This document shows positions 26,115-33,432 of a stretch of DNA of 64,000 nucleotides, in pieces. The DNA is from Spirosoma oryzae (GTDB taxonomy: Bacteria; Bacteroidota; Bacteroidia; Cytophagales; Spirosomataceae). The notes beneath the pieces were generated by a model, which had not been told where the DNA came from, did not search any database, and was given only the letters and a program-made list of their open reading frames with translations. The position numbers and the translations under genes are program-made. Positions within the stretch are counted from its first letter, which is position 1, and every line of letters begins with the position of its first letter. The stretch lies in NCBI RefSeq assembly GCF_003002825.1, contig NZ_PVTE01000026.1, positions 1-64,000 of the forward strand, written 5' to 3'.

Positions 26115-27131
26115 TCAAGACGAGAATACCTCGAAGGAGTTAGCGTCGGAGTTCGAGCGGGGCGGAATGTTACCTTGTAACCATTCCTTGAATTCGTGCA
26201 TCCGGGCCCGGGGAACAATAACCTCGTGATTGCCGGGCGTGTTGAGTCGAACTATATATTTGCCGTTTTCCCAGTAAGCATAGTTAAGTACAGCCTCTCG
26301 GTTGACTATATAATCGCGCTTTATACGAAAGAAAACGCTGGGGTCGAGTTCCTGATCAAGTTCGTTGAGGGTTTTCGTGATCAGATACCGGCCACGGGGG
26401 TGCTCAGCGTAGTATTGGCGTTCTTCCACCGTGAAGAAATAAGCTTCTGTCGACAGGAAGGTGATTTCACCATTAGCGTCTTTTCCGCGCAGGTACAATG
26501 GATTGTCTGATTGAACGGCTTCCTGCACGGGCGGATTACTCAGTTGGTCTATCACCTGTGCCATCATTGCTGACTCTGACTCGGCAGCCTGTTGCGCCTT
26601 CTGCCGCTCGCGCAGGTAATCTGATATAAGCGATATGTTGACAGATGCATAGGCGATGAGCAAGATTGGAATGAGGTACCGCAGGTACATTTCCCCCGTA
26701 AAGGTGCCGATGAGGAACGAGTTGAGGTAGTTCTGAAACGAGTAATCCGGGAATTTCTGAAAAACGAACCGGACGGTTTCCGTAATCGGATTGAATATGA
26801 AGAAGGCTAGTAATACAGTTGGAAGCAGCTTAAGCTGATAGCGAAGGATCACCTCAGGCTTCAATTCGAGTGAAGTAAGCCCGAACTGCTTATGCTGTTG
26901 ATTAAGCAGGCTAAGCAGCACAAGCACGGTGACTACTTCCGGTAAGACGATGCTCCGAACGAATAACCACATGTAAGGCAAAAAGCCCCCGTACTGTGTA
27001 AGTCTGGCAAGCTTGGAACTGTATATATAAGACCAGGAAACGCCTTCCATTGCCAGTACGATAACCAGCAGGACGCCGATACTATAGATCGGGTTCCGTA
27101 AATATTTTCTGGTTAGCTGTATCGTCGTCAT
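26115..27131 (-). CDS. Membrane-anchored LytTR-type transcriptional regulator
   Basis: 338 residues. The first about 180 residues contain four hydrophobic helices (for example IGVLLVIVLAMEGVSWSYIY and IVLPEVVTVLVLLSLL), then a short coiled-coil linker (RERQKAQQAAESESAMMAQV) and a LytTR DNA-binding domain (about 210-325) with the typical FFRIKRDYIVNREAV. There is no receiver or kinase domain, so signal sensing would be through the membrane part. It is divergent from the three-peptide operon with 176 bases between start codons, a layout that suggests it controls that operon and perhaps senses its product. The LytTR family usually controls peptide, bacteriocin or virulence genes. Confidence 0.88.
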   Translation of the reverse strand: MTTIQLTRKYLRNPIYSIGVLLVIVLAMEGVSWSYIYSSKLARLTQYGGFLPYMWLFVRSIVLPEVVTVLVLLSLLNQQHKQFGLTSLELKPEVILRYQLKLLPTVLLAFFIFNPITETVRFVFQKFPDYSFQNYLNSFLIGTFTGEMYLRYLIPILLIAYASVNISLISDYLRERQKAQQAAESESAMMAQVIDQLSNPPVQEAVQSDNPLYLRGKDANGEITFLSTEAYFFTVEERQYYAEHPRGRYLITKTLNELDQELDPSVFFRIKRDYIVNREAVLNYAYWENGKYIVRLNTPGNHEVIVPRARMHEFKEWLQGNIPPRSNSDANSFEVFSS

Positions 27132-27211
27132 ACTGCCCTTATCAAAAATCTAAACTAAGATACTAGTAAATATTGACTAATACCTAACGTATTAATGAGA
27201 CTTTTCTGCGA

Positions 27212-27242
27212 TTGAGCGCCCTGTGGGGGTGGGGTACCTTTG
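27212..27242 (+). promoter_or_regulatory. Promoter of the three-peptide operon
   Basis: TTG (27212-27214), 20 bases, TACCTTTG (27235-27242): an excellent match to the Bacteroidota promoter pattern. The implied transcript starts about 27249, leaving a leader of roughly 60 bases before the first peptide. Just upstream, 27183-27191 read on the minus strand gives TACGTTAGG, which fits a single LytTR half-site; no well-placed second half-site was found. Confidence 0.65.
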
Positions 27243-27307
27243 TATTGTCAATGAGACAAAAAAAGACAACGCAAGTAACCTCATCACTTTTATATCAGTC
27301 AATCGCC

Positions 27308-27469
27308 ATGAAAAAGCAATTTTCGATCAAGGCCATCAATGTCGCCAAAGGTAATGTTCTGTCGGCTGCTAAAGCTGAATCAGCTAACCTGCTGAAGTTT
27401 CTCAAACCCGCCGATTGCTGCCCCACTGCTGACTTTACTGCCTTGACCAAGCCAGTTTTGTCGCTCTAA
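27308..27469 (+). CDS. Short peptide 1 of a tandem three-peptide family (53 residues)
   Basis: Starts MKKQFSIKAINVAKGN and ends LTKPVLSL. It shares with the next two genes a Lys-rich N-terminus (M-K/N-K-Q/N-F-x-I-K-x-I-N), an alanine/serine hinge (SAAK.ES) and the invariant LLKFLKPADCCPTADFTAL with a Cys pair at residues 37-38. The frame is open further upstream (27212), but that would start inside the promoter, and alignment with peptides 2 and 3 fixes ATG 27308. There is no signal peptide and no Gly-Gly leader. The composition (basic leader-like half, Cys/Thr/Ser-bearing conserved half) suggests a precursor of a ribosomally made modified peptide; this is inference. No known family is recognised. 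Confidence 0.85.
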   Translation: MKKQFSIKAINVAKGNVLSAAKAESANLLKFLKPADCCPTADFTALTKPVLSL

Positions 27470-27515
27470 TCAGTCCGCATTAATCATTCCAACTGACATA
27501 TCTATTCGATCTATC

Positions 27516-27674
27516 ATGAACAAGCAATTCGCCATCAAGAGCATAAACACCAAAAAAAGTCTAGTATCTGCTGCCAAAGCTGAATCAGCTAACCTGCTGA
27601 AGTTTCTCAAGCCAGCCGATTGCTGCCCCACTGCTGACTTTACCGCACTGGTTAAACCTGTAGTCTCTCTCTAA
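27516..27674 (+). CDS. Short peptide 2 of the tandem family (52 residues)
   Basis: Starts MNKQFAIKSINTKKSLVSAA and ends LVKPVVSL. Its central region is identical to peptide 1 over 24 residues, including the Cys pair at 36-37, and the DNA of that region is also nearly identical, which implies recent duplication. The N- and C-terminal ends vary, with substitutions that keep charge and hydrophobicity, so the ORFs are under protein-level selection. The gap to peptide 1 is 46 bases and to peptide 3 is 39, and no promoter or terminator is seen in either, so one transcript is likely. Confidence 0.88.
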   Translation: MNKQFAIKSINTKKSLVSAAKAESANLLKFLKPADCCPTADFTALVKPVVSL

Positions 27675-27713
27675 GTAACTCAGTCTATCAATCTCTGATA
27701 CAGTACCAACGAC

Positions 27714-27875
27714 ATGAAAAAGAACTTTGCCATCAAAACGATCAACACCGTAAAGAACGGTATCAGCTCGGCCGCCAAAAACGAATCAGCCAGCCTGCTC
27801 AAGTTTCTCAAGCCCGCTGATTGCTGCCCCACCGCAGACTTTACCGCGCTGAATAAGGCTAGTATCTCTTTGTAA
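27714..27875 (+). CDS. Short peptide 3 of the tandem family (53 residues)
   Basis: Starts MKKNFAIKTINTVKNGISSA and ends LNKASISL. It is the most diverged copy (NESAS in place of AESAN, different C-terminal end) but keeps LLKFLKPADCCPTADFTAL unchanged. The identity of this 19-residue block in all three, against free variation on both sides, points to a function that depends on the block, such as recognition or modification around the Cys pair. The stop is 26 bases before the acyltransferase-like gene, with no terminator between, so the peptides and that enzyme are probably one operon. Confidence 0.88.
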   Translation: MKKNFAIKTINTVKNGISSAAKNESASLLKFLKPADCCPTADFTALNKASISL

Positions 27876-27901
27876 TAAATCCCATTCAACTACGTACGGT
27901 T

Positions 27902-29014
27902 ATGGCAGCTGCTCTGACGCTATATAAGGAAGAACTTGCTCGGTGCAAAGCGCATTTCGACCAGATCGACTTGCGTCAGGAGCGAGGGTACCTGATGAAG
28001 TTCACCACCTTTTCGGCCAACGTGGAAAATATAATGCCGTTTATCCCACGTAGCGAGCACGAAGGGCTGTTTCGGCAGATTCTGCTGCAACAACTGTTTA
28101 CCACCTTCGATCTGACTTGCCTGTCGGCGGGTGATCTAGTAGATAGAAAAGGGGACGAACTGACATCGATCGGAGCAGGGCCACGCATTTATTGTACGTA
28201 TCACCTCGGCTCCTACCGGCTACTGACCAGCGTGCTGCTGCGGCACGGTGTAGACTGTGTCGTGCTGATGGGGAATAACGCAAACCGGTCGCAGGGCGAT
28301 GGTATCTGTGACCACGTAGAGTCGTTGCGCAAAGAGAGAGGTATGGCCAGCGGTTTCCGAATCGTAGAAACGGGTCACCCTTCAGCAGCACTTACCGTAT
28401 TGCGCGAGTTGAAAGCTGGTAAGTCGATTATCGTGTATGTCGACGGAAGCCCGGAAACGGCACCGGAACCGGGCGACGAAAGCCAGTTTCTGACCGTCAA
28501 TATGGGCGAGCGTCAGGTAATGACCCGGAAAGGCGTCGCTTACCTGTCACACGCATCAGGTGTACCGATCATACCTGTAGTTAGTTACCGGGATGAGAAC
28601 ATGACGAATGTTCTACAAAGTCTGGACCCAATCTATCCTGTGAAGCATAGCGACCGCGAGCAGTACTGCCAGACAGCTATGCAGCAACTCTACGACGCTT
28701 TCTGGCTGTATTTGAGTCGTTATCCGGGACAATGGGAGGGCTGGAACTATATTCATTCGTTCCTGAAACCGATCAATGCCGCTAATCGCACGGCGAGACC
28801 GGTCATTATGCACCCCGTATTCAACGCTGAGCGTTACTCGCTTTGCGAGCTTGAGCAAGCGCCGATCCTGTTTGATCGTCGTTCGTATCAGACATACGAG
28901 ATTACGGATGATCTGCGAGATTTGTTACTCAATATCGACACCGTGGAATCGGTAAAGGGACTTATCGGCGACGAGATGTACGATGAGCTGGTCGATATGG
29001 AGATTTTGTGTTAA
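27902..29014 (+). CDS. LpxL/HtrB-like acyltransferase-fold protein linked to the peptide genes
   Basis: 370 residues, no signal peptide or N-terminal membrane helix (true LpxL has one). Residues about 93-275 follow the LpxL/HtrB fold: PRIYCTYHLGSYRLL, a variable helix, LKAGKSIIVYVDGSPE, MTRKGVAYLSHASGVPIIPV. The usual H-x4-D/E catalytic motif reads H101-LGSY-R106, so the acidic residue is replaced by Arg. The C-terminal 50 residues (ILFDRRSYQTYEITDDLRDL ... LVDMEILC) look like a short beta-hairpin plus helices, faintly like PqqD-type peptide-recognition domains (weak). It is the last gene of the peptide operon and ends at a strong terminator. It may modify or bind the peptides; a lipid A role seems unlikely given the context. 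Confidence 0.8.
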   Translation: MAAALTLYKEELARCKAHFDQIDLRQERGYLMKFTTFSANVENIMPFIPRSEHEGLFRQILLQQLFTTFDLTCLSAGDLVDRKGDELTSIGAGPRIYCTYHLGSYRLLTSVLLRHGVDCVVLMGNNANRSQGDGICDHVESLRKERGMASGFRIVETGHPSAALTVLRELKAGKSIIVYVDGSPETAPEPGDESQFLTVNMGERQVMTRKGVAYLSHASGVPIIPVVSYRDENMTNVLQSLDPIYPVKHSDREQYCQTAMQQLYDAFWLYLSRYPGQWEGWNYIHSFLKPINAANRTARPVIMHPVFNAERYSLCELEQAPILFDRRSYQTYEITDDLRDLLLNIDTVESVKGLIGDEMYDELVDMEILC

Positions 29015-29041
29015 TTTTTTTTCCGTCTATATACAACAACT

Positions 29042-29075
29042 AAAAAAGGGACCTTCAGTTGAGGGTCCCTTTTTT
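29042..29075. terminator. Bidirectional terminator between the peptide operon and rng
   Basis: Perfect 12-bp stem AAAAAAGGGACC / GGTCCCTTTTTT (29042-29053, 29064-29075) with a 10-base loop. The A and T runs make it work on either strand; it serves the convergent genes at 27902-29014 and 29107-30669. Confidence 0.88.
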
Positions 29076-29106
29076 CTATGGGTAAAAAATGCTTGGCTGT
29101 GGCAGG

Positions 29107-30669
29107 TTAAGAACCGCTGCCCGTCTCGATCACTTCACCCGCTTTGTTGAAGAACTTGAAATTGACGATGCCCAGCGAACTGTCTTTAATAAGCTTCACT
29201 CGGGTCTTGTACTTTACGTACCACTGCCATTGCTTCGAGTAGAGGCCCTTCGTGTAGTAGGCATACAGGAAAGGGTGCATGGCAATAGATACACCTCGCT
29301 CGTTCTGCTTCGTCAGAATGTAATCGAGATTGCTCTCAATCACGTCAGTAACCAGTACGCTGGCCTGAATCGTACCACTACCACCGCAGGTCGGACAAAC
29401 TTCCCGCGTGACAATGTTCATTTCTGGACGAACACGCTGCCGGGTGATTTGCATCAGCCCGAATTTGGTCAGCGGTAGGATGGTGAATTTCGAGCGATCT
29501 GGCTTCATCTCATCGCGCATGATATCCTGCAGGAGCTTTTTATTCTCCGGCTTCTTCATGTCGATGAAGTCGACGACGATAATACCACCCATATCGCGTA
29601 ACCGAAGCTGACGCGCAATCTCTTTGGCCGCTTCCTGATTGACGCTGATGGCTGTCGCTTCCTGGTCTTCTTCGGAATTCGACTTATTGCCACTGTTGAC
29701 GTCGATGACGTGCAGCGCTTCGGTATGCTCGATAATCAGGTAACCACCACCGGGCAAACTCACCGAGCGACCAAACAGGGACTTCAGCTGTTTCTCCAGA
29801 CCCAGCGCTTCAAATATTTTGGTCTTGCCGTTGTGAAGCTTGACAATCTTCTCTTTCTCAGGGGCGATCGTATGGATGAACTGCCGAATCTCTTCGTACG
29901 ACTCCCGTGTGTCGACCGTAATACTTTCGAACGACTCGTTGAGCATGTCGCGAAGAATCGACGACGCCCGGTTCATTTCACCCAGTATCCGATCTCTTGG
30001 ACGGGCTTCTGATAAGCTTTTAATGGCCATGTCCCACTTGGCCAGCGAATTTTGCAAGTCGCGGTCGAGCTCTTCGACATCCTTGTCCTGTGCAACGGTG
30101 CGGACAATGATACCGAAGTGTTTAGGCTTGAGCGATAGCATCAGCTTTTGCAGACGGCTACGCTCGGCTCGGTCGGTAATCTTCTTGGATAAATTGACGC
30201 CGTCGGCAAATGGTACCAGGACCAGATAACGACCAGCAATGGAAATGTCGCAGGATAGGCGTGGACCCTTGGTCGAGATGGGTTCTTTAACCACCTGTAC
30301 CAGAATCGGGGTGTTTTTGGTCAGTACCTTATCGATCTTCCCGATTTTATCGATAGCCGGCTCAAGGGTAACGTTGTCGAGCCGACCCGTGGTGACGCGT
30401 TTTGCAATAACGTCTTTGACAAACTTGTTGAGCGAACTGATATTCGGACCCAGGTCCTGATAGTGCAGGAACCCGTCTTTCTCGTGCCCTACGTCGACAA
30501 AAGCCGCGTTGAGGCCCGACGACAGTTTTTTGACGGTTCCCAGGTATAAGTCGCCAACAGTAAAGCTGCTGTCTAACTCTTCTTCGTGATACTCCAGCAG
30601 TCTCTTGTTTTGCAAGAGTGCAATCCGATCACCTTTTTGAGTCGAACTGATAACTAATTCATTACTCAC
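29107..30669 (-). CDS. rng: Ribonuclease E/G family endoribonuclease
   Basis: 520 residues. An N-terminal S1 RNA-binding domain (VGDLYLGTVKKLSSGLNAAF, VDVGHEKDGFLHYQDL), the RNase H-like catalytic core with the metal-binding Asp residues in HVIDVNSGNKS and IIVVDFIDMK, and the zinc-link CPTCGGSG are all present. It lacks the long degradosome-scaffold tail of E. coli RNase E, so it is RNase G-sized. It processes 5'-monophosphorylated RNA, for example 16S rRNA precursors and mRNA. It follows the small basic protein at 30830 and the HU/TPR genes on the same strand. Confidence 0.95.
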   Translation of the reverse strand: MSNELVISSTQKGDRIALLQNKRLLEYHEEELDSSFTVGDLYLGTVKKLSSGLNAAFVDVGHEKDGFLHYQDLGPNISSLNKFVKDVIAKRVTTGRLDNVTLEPAIDKIGKIDKVLTKNTPILVQVVKEPISTKGPRLSCDISIAGRYLVLVPFADGVNLSKKITDRAERSRLQKLMLSLKPKHFGIIVRTVAQDKDVEELDRDLQNSLAKWDMAIKSLSEARPRDRILGEMNRASSILRDMLNESFESITVDTRESYEEIRQFIHTIAPEKEKIVKLHNGKTKIFEALGLEKQLKSLFGRSVSLPGGGYLIIEHTEALHVIDVNSGNKSNSEEDQEATAISVNQEAAKEIARQLRLRDMGGIIVVDFIDMKKPENKKLLQDIMRDEMKPDRSKFTILPLTKFGLMQITRQRVRPEMNIVTREVCPTCGGSGTIQASVLVTDVIESNLDYILTKQNERGVSIAMHPFLYAYYTKGLYSKQWQWYVKYKTRVKLIKDSSLGIVNFKFFNKAGEVIETGSGS

Positions 30670-30701
30670 AAGATGAATGAACGGTTAGGATGGCTATATA
30701 T

Positions 30702-30747
30702 AAAAAAAGAAGCCACGTTCGGGCTTTGCAGACCGGCCGAGGCTTCT
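30702..30747 (-). terminator. Terminator of the 29-residue basic protein gene
   Basis: AGAAGCC (30708-30714) and GGCTTCT (30741-30747) form the outer stem, with further pairing inside (CGG/CCG), and TTTTTTT follows on the minus strand. It lies between the 30830 gene and rng, so rng probably has its own promoter. Confidence 0.7.
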
Positions 30748-30753
30748 CCAAAT

Positions 30754-30829
30754 AAGTGCTCCGTATACGGTGTCGTGAGCCTTCGGTTAACTGAAATCAG
30801 CCGAACACGGACTGACCGTATACCGTAGA
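30754..30829. repeat. Imperfect inverted repeat with GTATACGGT units
   Basis: CCGTATACGGTGTCGTG near 30762 is partly complementary to GACCGTATACCGTAG ending near 30829; the inner parts CGGTTAACTGAAATCAGCCG also pair partially. It lies directly after the 29-residue gene. Its layout resembles the heptamer elements at 17187 and 52358. Confidence 0.5.
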
Positions 30830-30919
30830 CTACTTTTTCTTGTGCCGGTTTTTTCTGAGCCGTTTCTTCCGCTTGTGAGTGGCAATCTTGTGCCGCTTCC
30901 GTTTTTTACCGCAAGGCAT
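30830..30919 (-). CDS. 29-residue AURKAIP1/COX24-like basic ribosome-associated protein
   Basis: ATG at 30919 on the minus strand, stop at 30830. The peptide starts MPCGKKRKRHKIATHKRKKR and continues with Leu, Arg, Lys, Asn and His to a triple-Lys end; 18 of 29 residues are basic (Lys/Arg/His 20). This matches the very short AURKAIP1/COX24-domain proteins annotated in Bacteroidota, related to the mitochondrial small-subunit protein mS38 and the mycobacterial bS22, and thought to bind the ribosome. It is too short for ordinary gene finding. The G-K-K-R-K-R-H-K-I core is the recognisable part. It has its own terminator; nearby rng (rRNA processing) fits a ribosomal role. Confidence 0.85.
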   Translation of the reverse strand: MPCGKKRKRHKIATHKRKKRLRKNRHKKK

Positions 30920-31014
30920 AATGCAAACAGTGTTTAATGGTTATATGTAAGTCGGTCGGCCACCCGGCCAACCCCGAATTCAATGCATGTGCTAACTACC
31001 ACGCTGCATTCGTT

Positions 31015-31866
31015 TTATTTCAGCCGATCTTCGTACTCGTGAATCGCGGCTAAAATCTGCGGATCTTTCTCCTGGGTTTTCACCTCGGCAAGGACCTGCT
31101 TTGCTTCTGATTTCTGACCTGACTCGGCCAGGCTGACACCTAAATAAAACTTGGCCTTTCGGCTAGCTGGATTGTTGACCAGAATCTGACGGAATCGCTC
31201 CACCGCCCGGCCGTACTGCCCTGACCGCATCGACAGCATCCCCAGATTAAACAACGCGAGTTCGTTGTTCGGGTCCTGCTGTAACACCGACCGCAGCAAG
31301 GCGATACCCTGCATTGGATTGTCGGTATTGACGTAGGTCATGGCCATATTGGCTTTTGCTGCCAGCAGATTCGGATTTTTGTCCAGCAACTGCTGGTAAA
31401 ACATCCGGGTCTGTTGACCCAAGGCCGCCGTTTTGGCTTCATCGACGGCAAAGGTATAGGCTTCAAAATACTGGTCACCCGCCCGAAGCAGATTTTGCTC
31501 TGTCGGCTGGGCTTTCGCTACCAAACCGGCGTAGTGAGCCGCACTGTCGTAACGACTCGCTTTCCGGAATGTGTCAATAAGTTGATCTGCGGCTTTAGCC
31601 TGTTGGGCCGGAGCCGCCGTCAGATACGCCGTCCGCAGGCTGTTAAGGCGCTGCTGTTGTTCGGGCGTCATCGGCGCTTCATGAATTTCAGACCGGTCGA
31701 CTGTGGCACCGGATGTCGTAGGCTGCGCGCCTGCTGACGTACGTTCGCCCATGCTGGCCGATCCAAGCTGCTTGCTTTCGTTGCGTACAACTACCTTCGG
31801 CCGGGTATACAACCCCACCGTCAGCAACGACGCCAGCACGACCACTAACAGCACGTATTTATTCAT
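31015..31866 (-). CDS. Membrane-anchored tetratricopeptide (TPR) repeat protein
   Basis: 283 residues. One N-terminal membrane segment (YVLLVVVLASLLTVGLYT) is followed by a Ser/Thr-rich linker and four or more TPR units from about residue 80 to the end; the best are AKANMAMTYVNTDNPMQGIA, LFNLGMLSMRSGQYGRAVER and AKFYLGVSLAESGQKSEAKQ. TPR proteins act as scaffolds for protein complexes; the partner is not known. The gene lies between HU and the small basic protein on the same strand, 32 bases after HU, so it is likely co-transcribed with HU. Confidence 0.9.
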   Translation of the reverse strand: MNKYVLLVVVLASLLTVGLYTRPKVVVRNESKQLGSASMGERTSAGAQPTTSGATVDRSEIHEAPMTPEQQQRLNSLRTAYLTAAPAQQAKAADQLIDTFRKASRYDSAAHYAGLVAKAQPTEQNLLRAGDQYFEAYTFAVDEAKTAALGQQTRMFYQQLLDKNPNLLAAKANMAMTYVNTDNPMQGIALLRSVLQQDPNNELALFNLGMLSMRSGQYGRAVERFRQILVNNPASRKAKFYLGVSLAESGQKSEAKQVLAEVKTQEKDPQILAAIHEYEDRLK

Positions 31867-31898
31867 AAAGCTTTGGGGAAACAGGGTGTACTTGCTGA

Positions 31899-32201
31899 TT
31901 ACTCAGCGGCAACTTTGGTTTTTTCGCTGGTTTTAACCTGCTCAACAAACACCTTAGCCGGCTTGAAGCTGGGGATAAAATGTTCATCGATCACCATGGC
32001 GGTGTTTTGCGAAATGTTACGGGCTACTTTCTTAGCTCTTTTTTTGTTGATGAAACTGCCGAACCCTCTCACATAAATGTTCTCTCCCTCGGCCAGCGAG
32101 TCTTTCACCACCGTAAAGAAGGTTTCGAGTGTGTTTGTCACTTCAACCTTATCAATTCCGGTCTTATCGGCGATCTCTGCAATTACGTCTGCTTTCGTCA
32201 C
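31899..32201 (-). CDS. HU/IHF-family DNA-binding protein
   Basis: 100 residues: MTKADVIAEIADKTGIDKVE at the N-terminus, and the DNA-contacting arm with GFGSFINKKRAKKVARNISQ, followed by IPSFKPAKVFVEQV. This is the normal HU/IHF fold, with a short Lys/Ala-rich tail. It bends and packs chromosomal DNA. The HU-mutY-ssb-gldE order seen here is a conserved neighbourhood in Bacteroidota. A -7 element lies 63-70 bases upstream. Confidence 0.96.
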   Translation of the reverse strand: MTKADVIAEIADKTGIDKVEVTNTLETFFTVVKDSLAEGENIYVRGFGSFINKKRAKKVARNISQNTAMVIDEHFIPSFKPAKVFVEQVKTSEKTKVAAE

Positions 32202-32263
32202 GACTTCTTAAACTTTAACGTTTACTGTGTTGTTGAAAAATTCAGGTGTCAAAAATGAGACCG

Positions 32264-32271
32264 CAAATGTA
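32264..32271 (-). promoter_or_regulatory. Probable -7 element of the HU gene
   Basis: Minus-strand TACATTTG matches TAnnTTTG exactly. Twenty bases upstream is a T-run rather than a TTG. It lies in the 142-base gap between divergent HU and mutY. Confidence 0.5.
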
Positions 32272-32343
32272 GGCCTTTCCGGTTTATTTAAAAAGTAACG
32301 ACCGGTCGTTTTTACTCCCAGGACCGCATTTTTCCATTTTATT

Positions 32344-33432
32344 TTGGATTGGCAATCAGACGCTAACGCCGTGAAAGCGGCATTTGCTCCTACTCTCGAA
32401 GGGTGGTACGAGCGGCACCGACGCGACCTGCCATGGCGCCACACACGTGACCCCTACAGGATCTGGCTTTCGGAGGTAATTCTGCAACAAACCCGGGTGG
32501 CGCAGGGTAGACCTTACTATGAGCGGTTCGTGGAAGCGTACCCAACCGTCACCGATCTGGCGCTGGCCGATGAGCGCGAATTACTGCGACTTTGGCAGGG
32601 CCTGGGCTACTACTCGCGTGCCCGGAATCTGCACCAGACTGCCCGCTACATAACCGAGCAACTGAATGCAGAGTTTCCGGCGACGTTCGATGGTTTGCTA
32701 TCGCTCAAAGGAATTGGCGTGTATACCGCAGCTGCGGTGGCCTCCTTCGCGTTTGGCGAGCGGGTACCCGTAGTCGACGGCAATGTGTATCGGGTACTGG
32801 CCCGCGTGTTCGGCATCACGGAGGACATAACAACGACGGGGGCGAAGAAAACCTTTGCTAAACTGGCCAGCGAGTTGATTCAACCGGCCAGTGATCCGGC
32901 AACGTACAATCAGGCGATTATGGAATTTGGCGCTATTCAATGTACGCCCGTTTCGCCCGATTGTCTGTTATGTCCGCTTCAGCAGTCGTGTAATGCGTAC
33001 CAGACGGGCCGACAGCAGCGATTACCCGTGAAGGCAAAGAAAGAACCCGTCCGGAATCGGTATTTCAATTACCTGGTGTTGCGGCAGAACGGTAAGCTGG
33101 TGATGCGCGAGCGAACGGCGCGTGATATTTGGCAAAATCTGTACGATTTCTGGCTGGTGGAAACCGACGAACCCATTACGGCGTTGACTGACCTGAATCT
33201 GCCCGATGAGTTGGCTAAACTGGTGCAGCAGGGGAGGCTAACGGGTAATCCAGTGCCGCTTACGCAGTTACTCTCGCACCAGCGAATTCGGGGCCAGTTC
33301 TTCCTGGTCGATCTGCCCGACACGGTATCTATGCCATTGCCGACGGGGTTTGGACAGTATTCTATGGATGAAATAAACCAGTTGCCGAAGCCGGTTCTGG
33401 TTACGACGTATTTGAACGAATGGCTTGGATAA
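32344..33432 (+). CDS. mutY: A/G-specific adenine DNA glycosylase
   Basis: About 362 residues. The start is uncertain: no ATG is available, TTG 32344 and GTG 32371 are both in frame before the conserved WYERHRRDLPWRHTRDPY. The HhH-GPD domain has the catalytic Glu in SEVILQQTRV, the hairpin LKGIGVYTAAAVASFAFGE and the catalytic Asp in VPVVDGNVYRVL. The iron-sulfur loop is C-x6-C-x2-C-x5-C (CTPVSPDCLLCPLQQSC). The C-terminal NUDIX-like domain recognises 8-oxoguanine. It removes adenine mispaired with 8-oxoG in DNA. All key residues are present. Confidence 0.95.
   Translation: MDWQSDANAVKAAFAPTLEGWYERHRRDLPWRHTRDPYRIWLSEVILQQTRVAQGRPYYERFVEAYPTVTDLALADERELLRLWQGLGYYSRARNLHQTARYITEQLNAEFPATFDGLLSLKGIGVYTAAAVASFAFGERVPVVDGNVYRVLARVFGITEDITTTGAKKTFAKLASELIQPASDPATYNQAIMEFGAIQCTPVSPDCLLCPLQQSCNAYQTGRQQRLPVKAKKEPVRNRYFNYLVLRQNGKLVMRERTARDIWQNLYDFWLVETDEPITALTDLNLPDELAKLVQQGRLTGNPVPLTQLLSHQRIRGQFFLVDLPDTVSMPLPTGFGQYSMDEINQLPKPVLVTTYLNEWLG

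Noticed and set aside
27308-27875. Three short peptides as a toxin or a type I toxin-antitoxin system
   Set aside because: The peptides have no membrane helix or hydrophobic core of the kind seen in type I toxins, and no antisense RNA promoter is visible.
27308-27875. Peptides as ordinary Gly-Gly-leader lanthipeptides or bacteriocins
   Set aside because: There is no Gly-Gly site, no LanB/LanM/radical-SAM enzyme, and no peptidase-containing exporter in the window.
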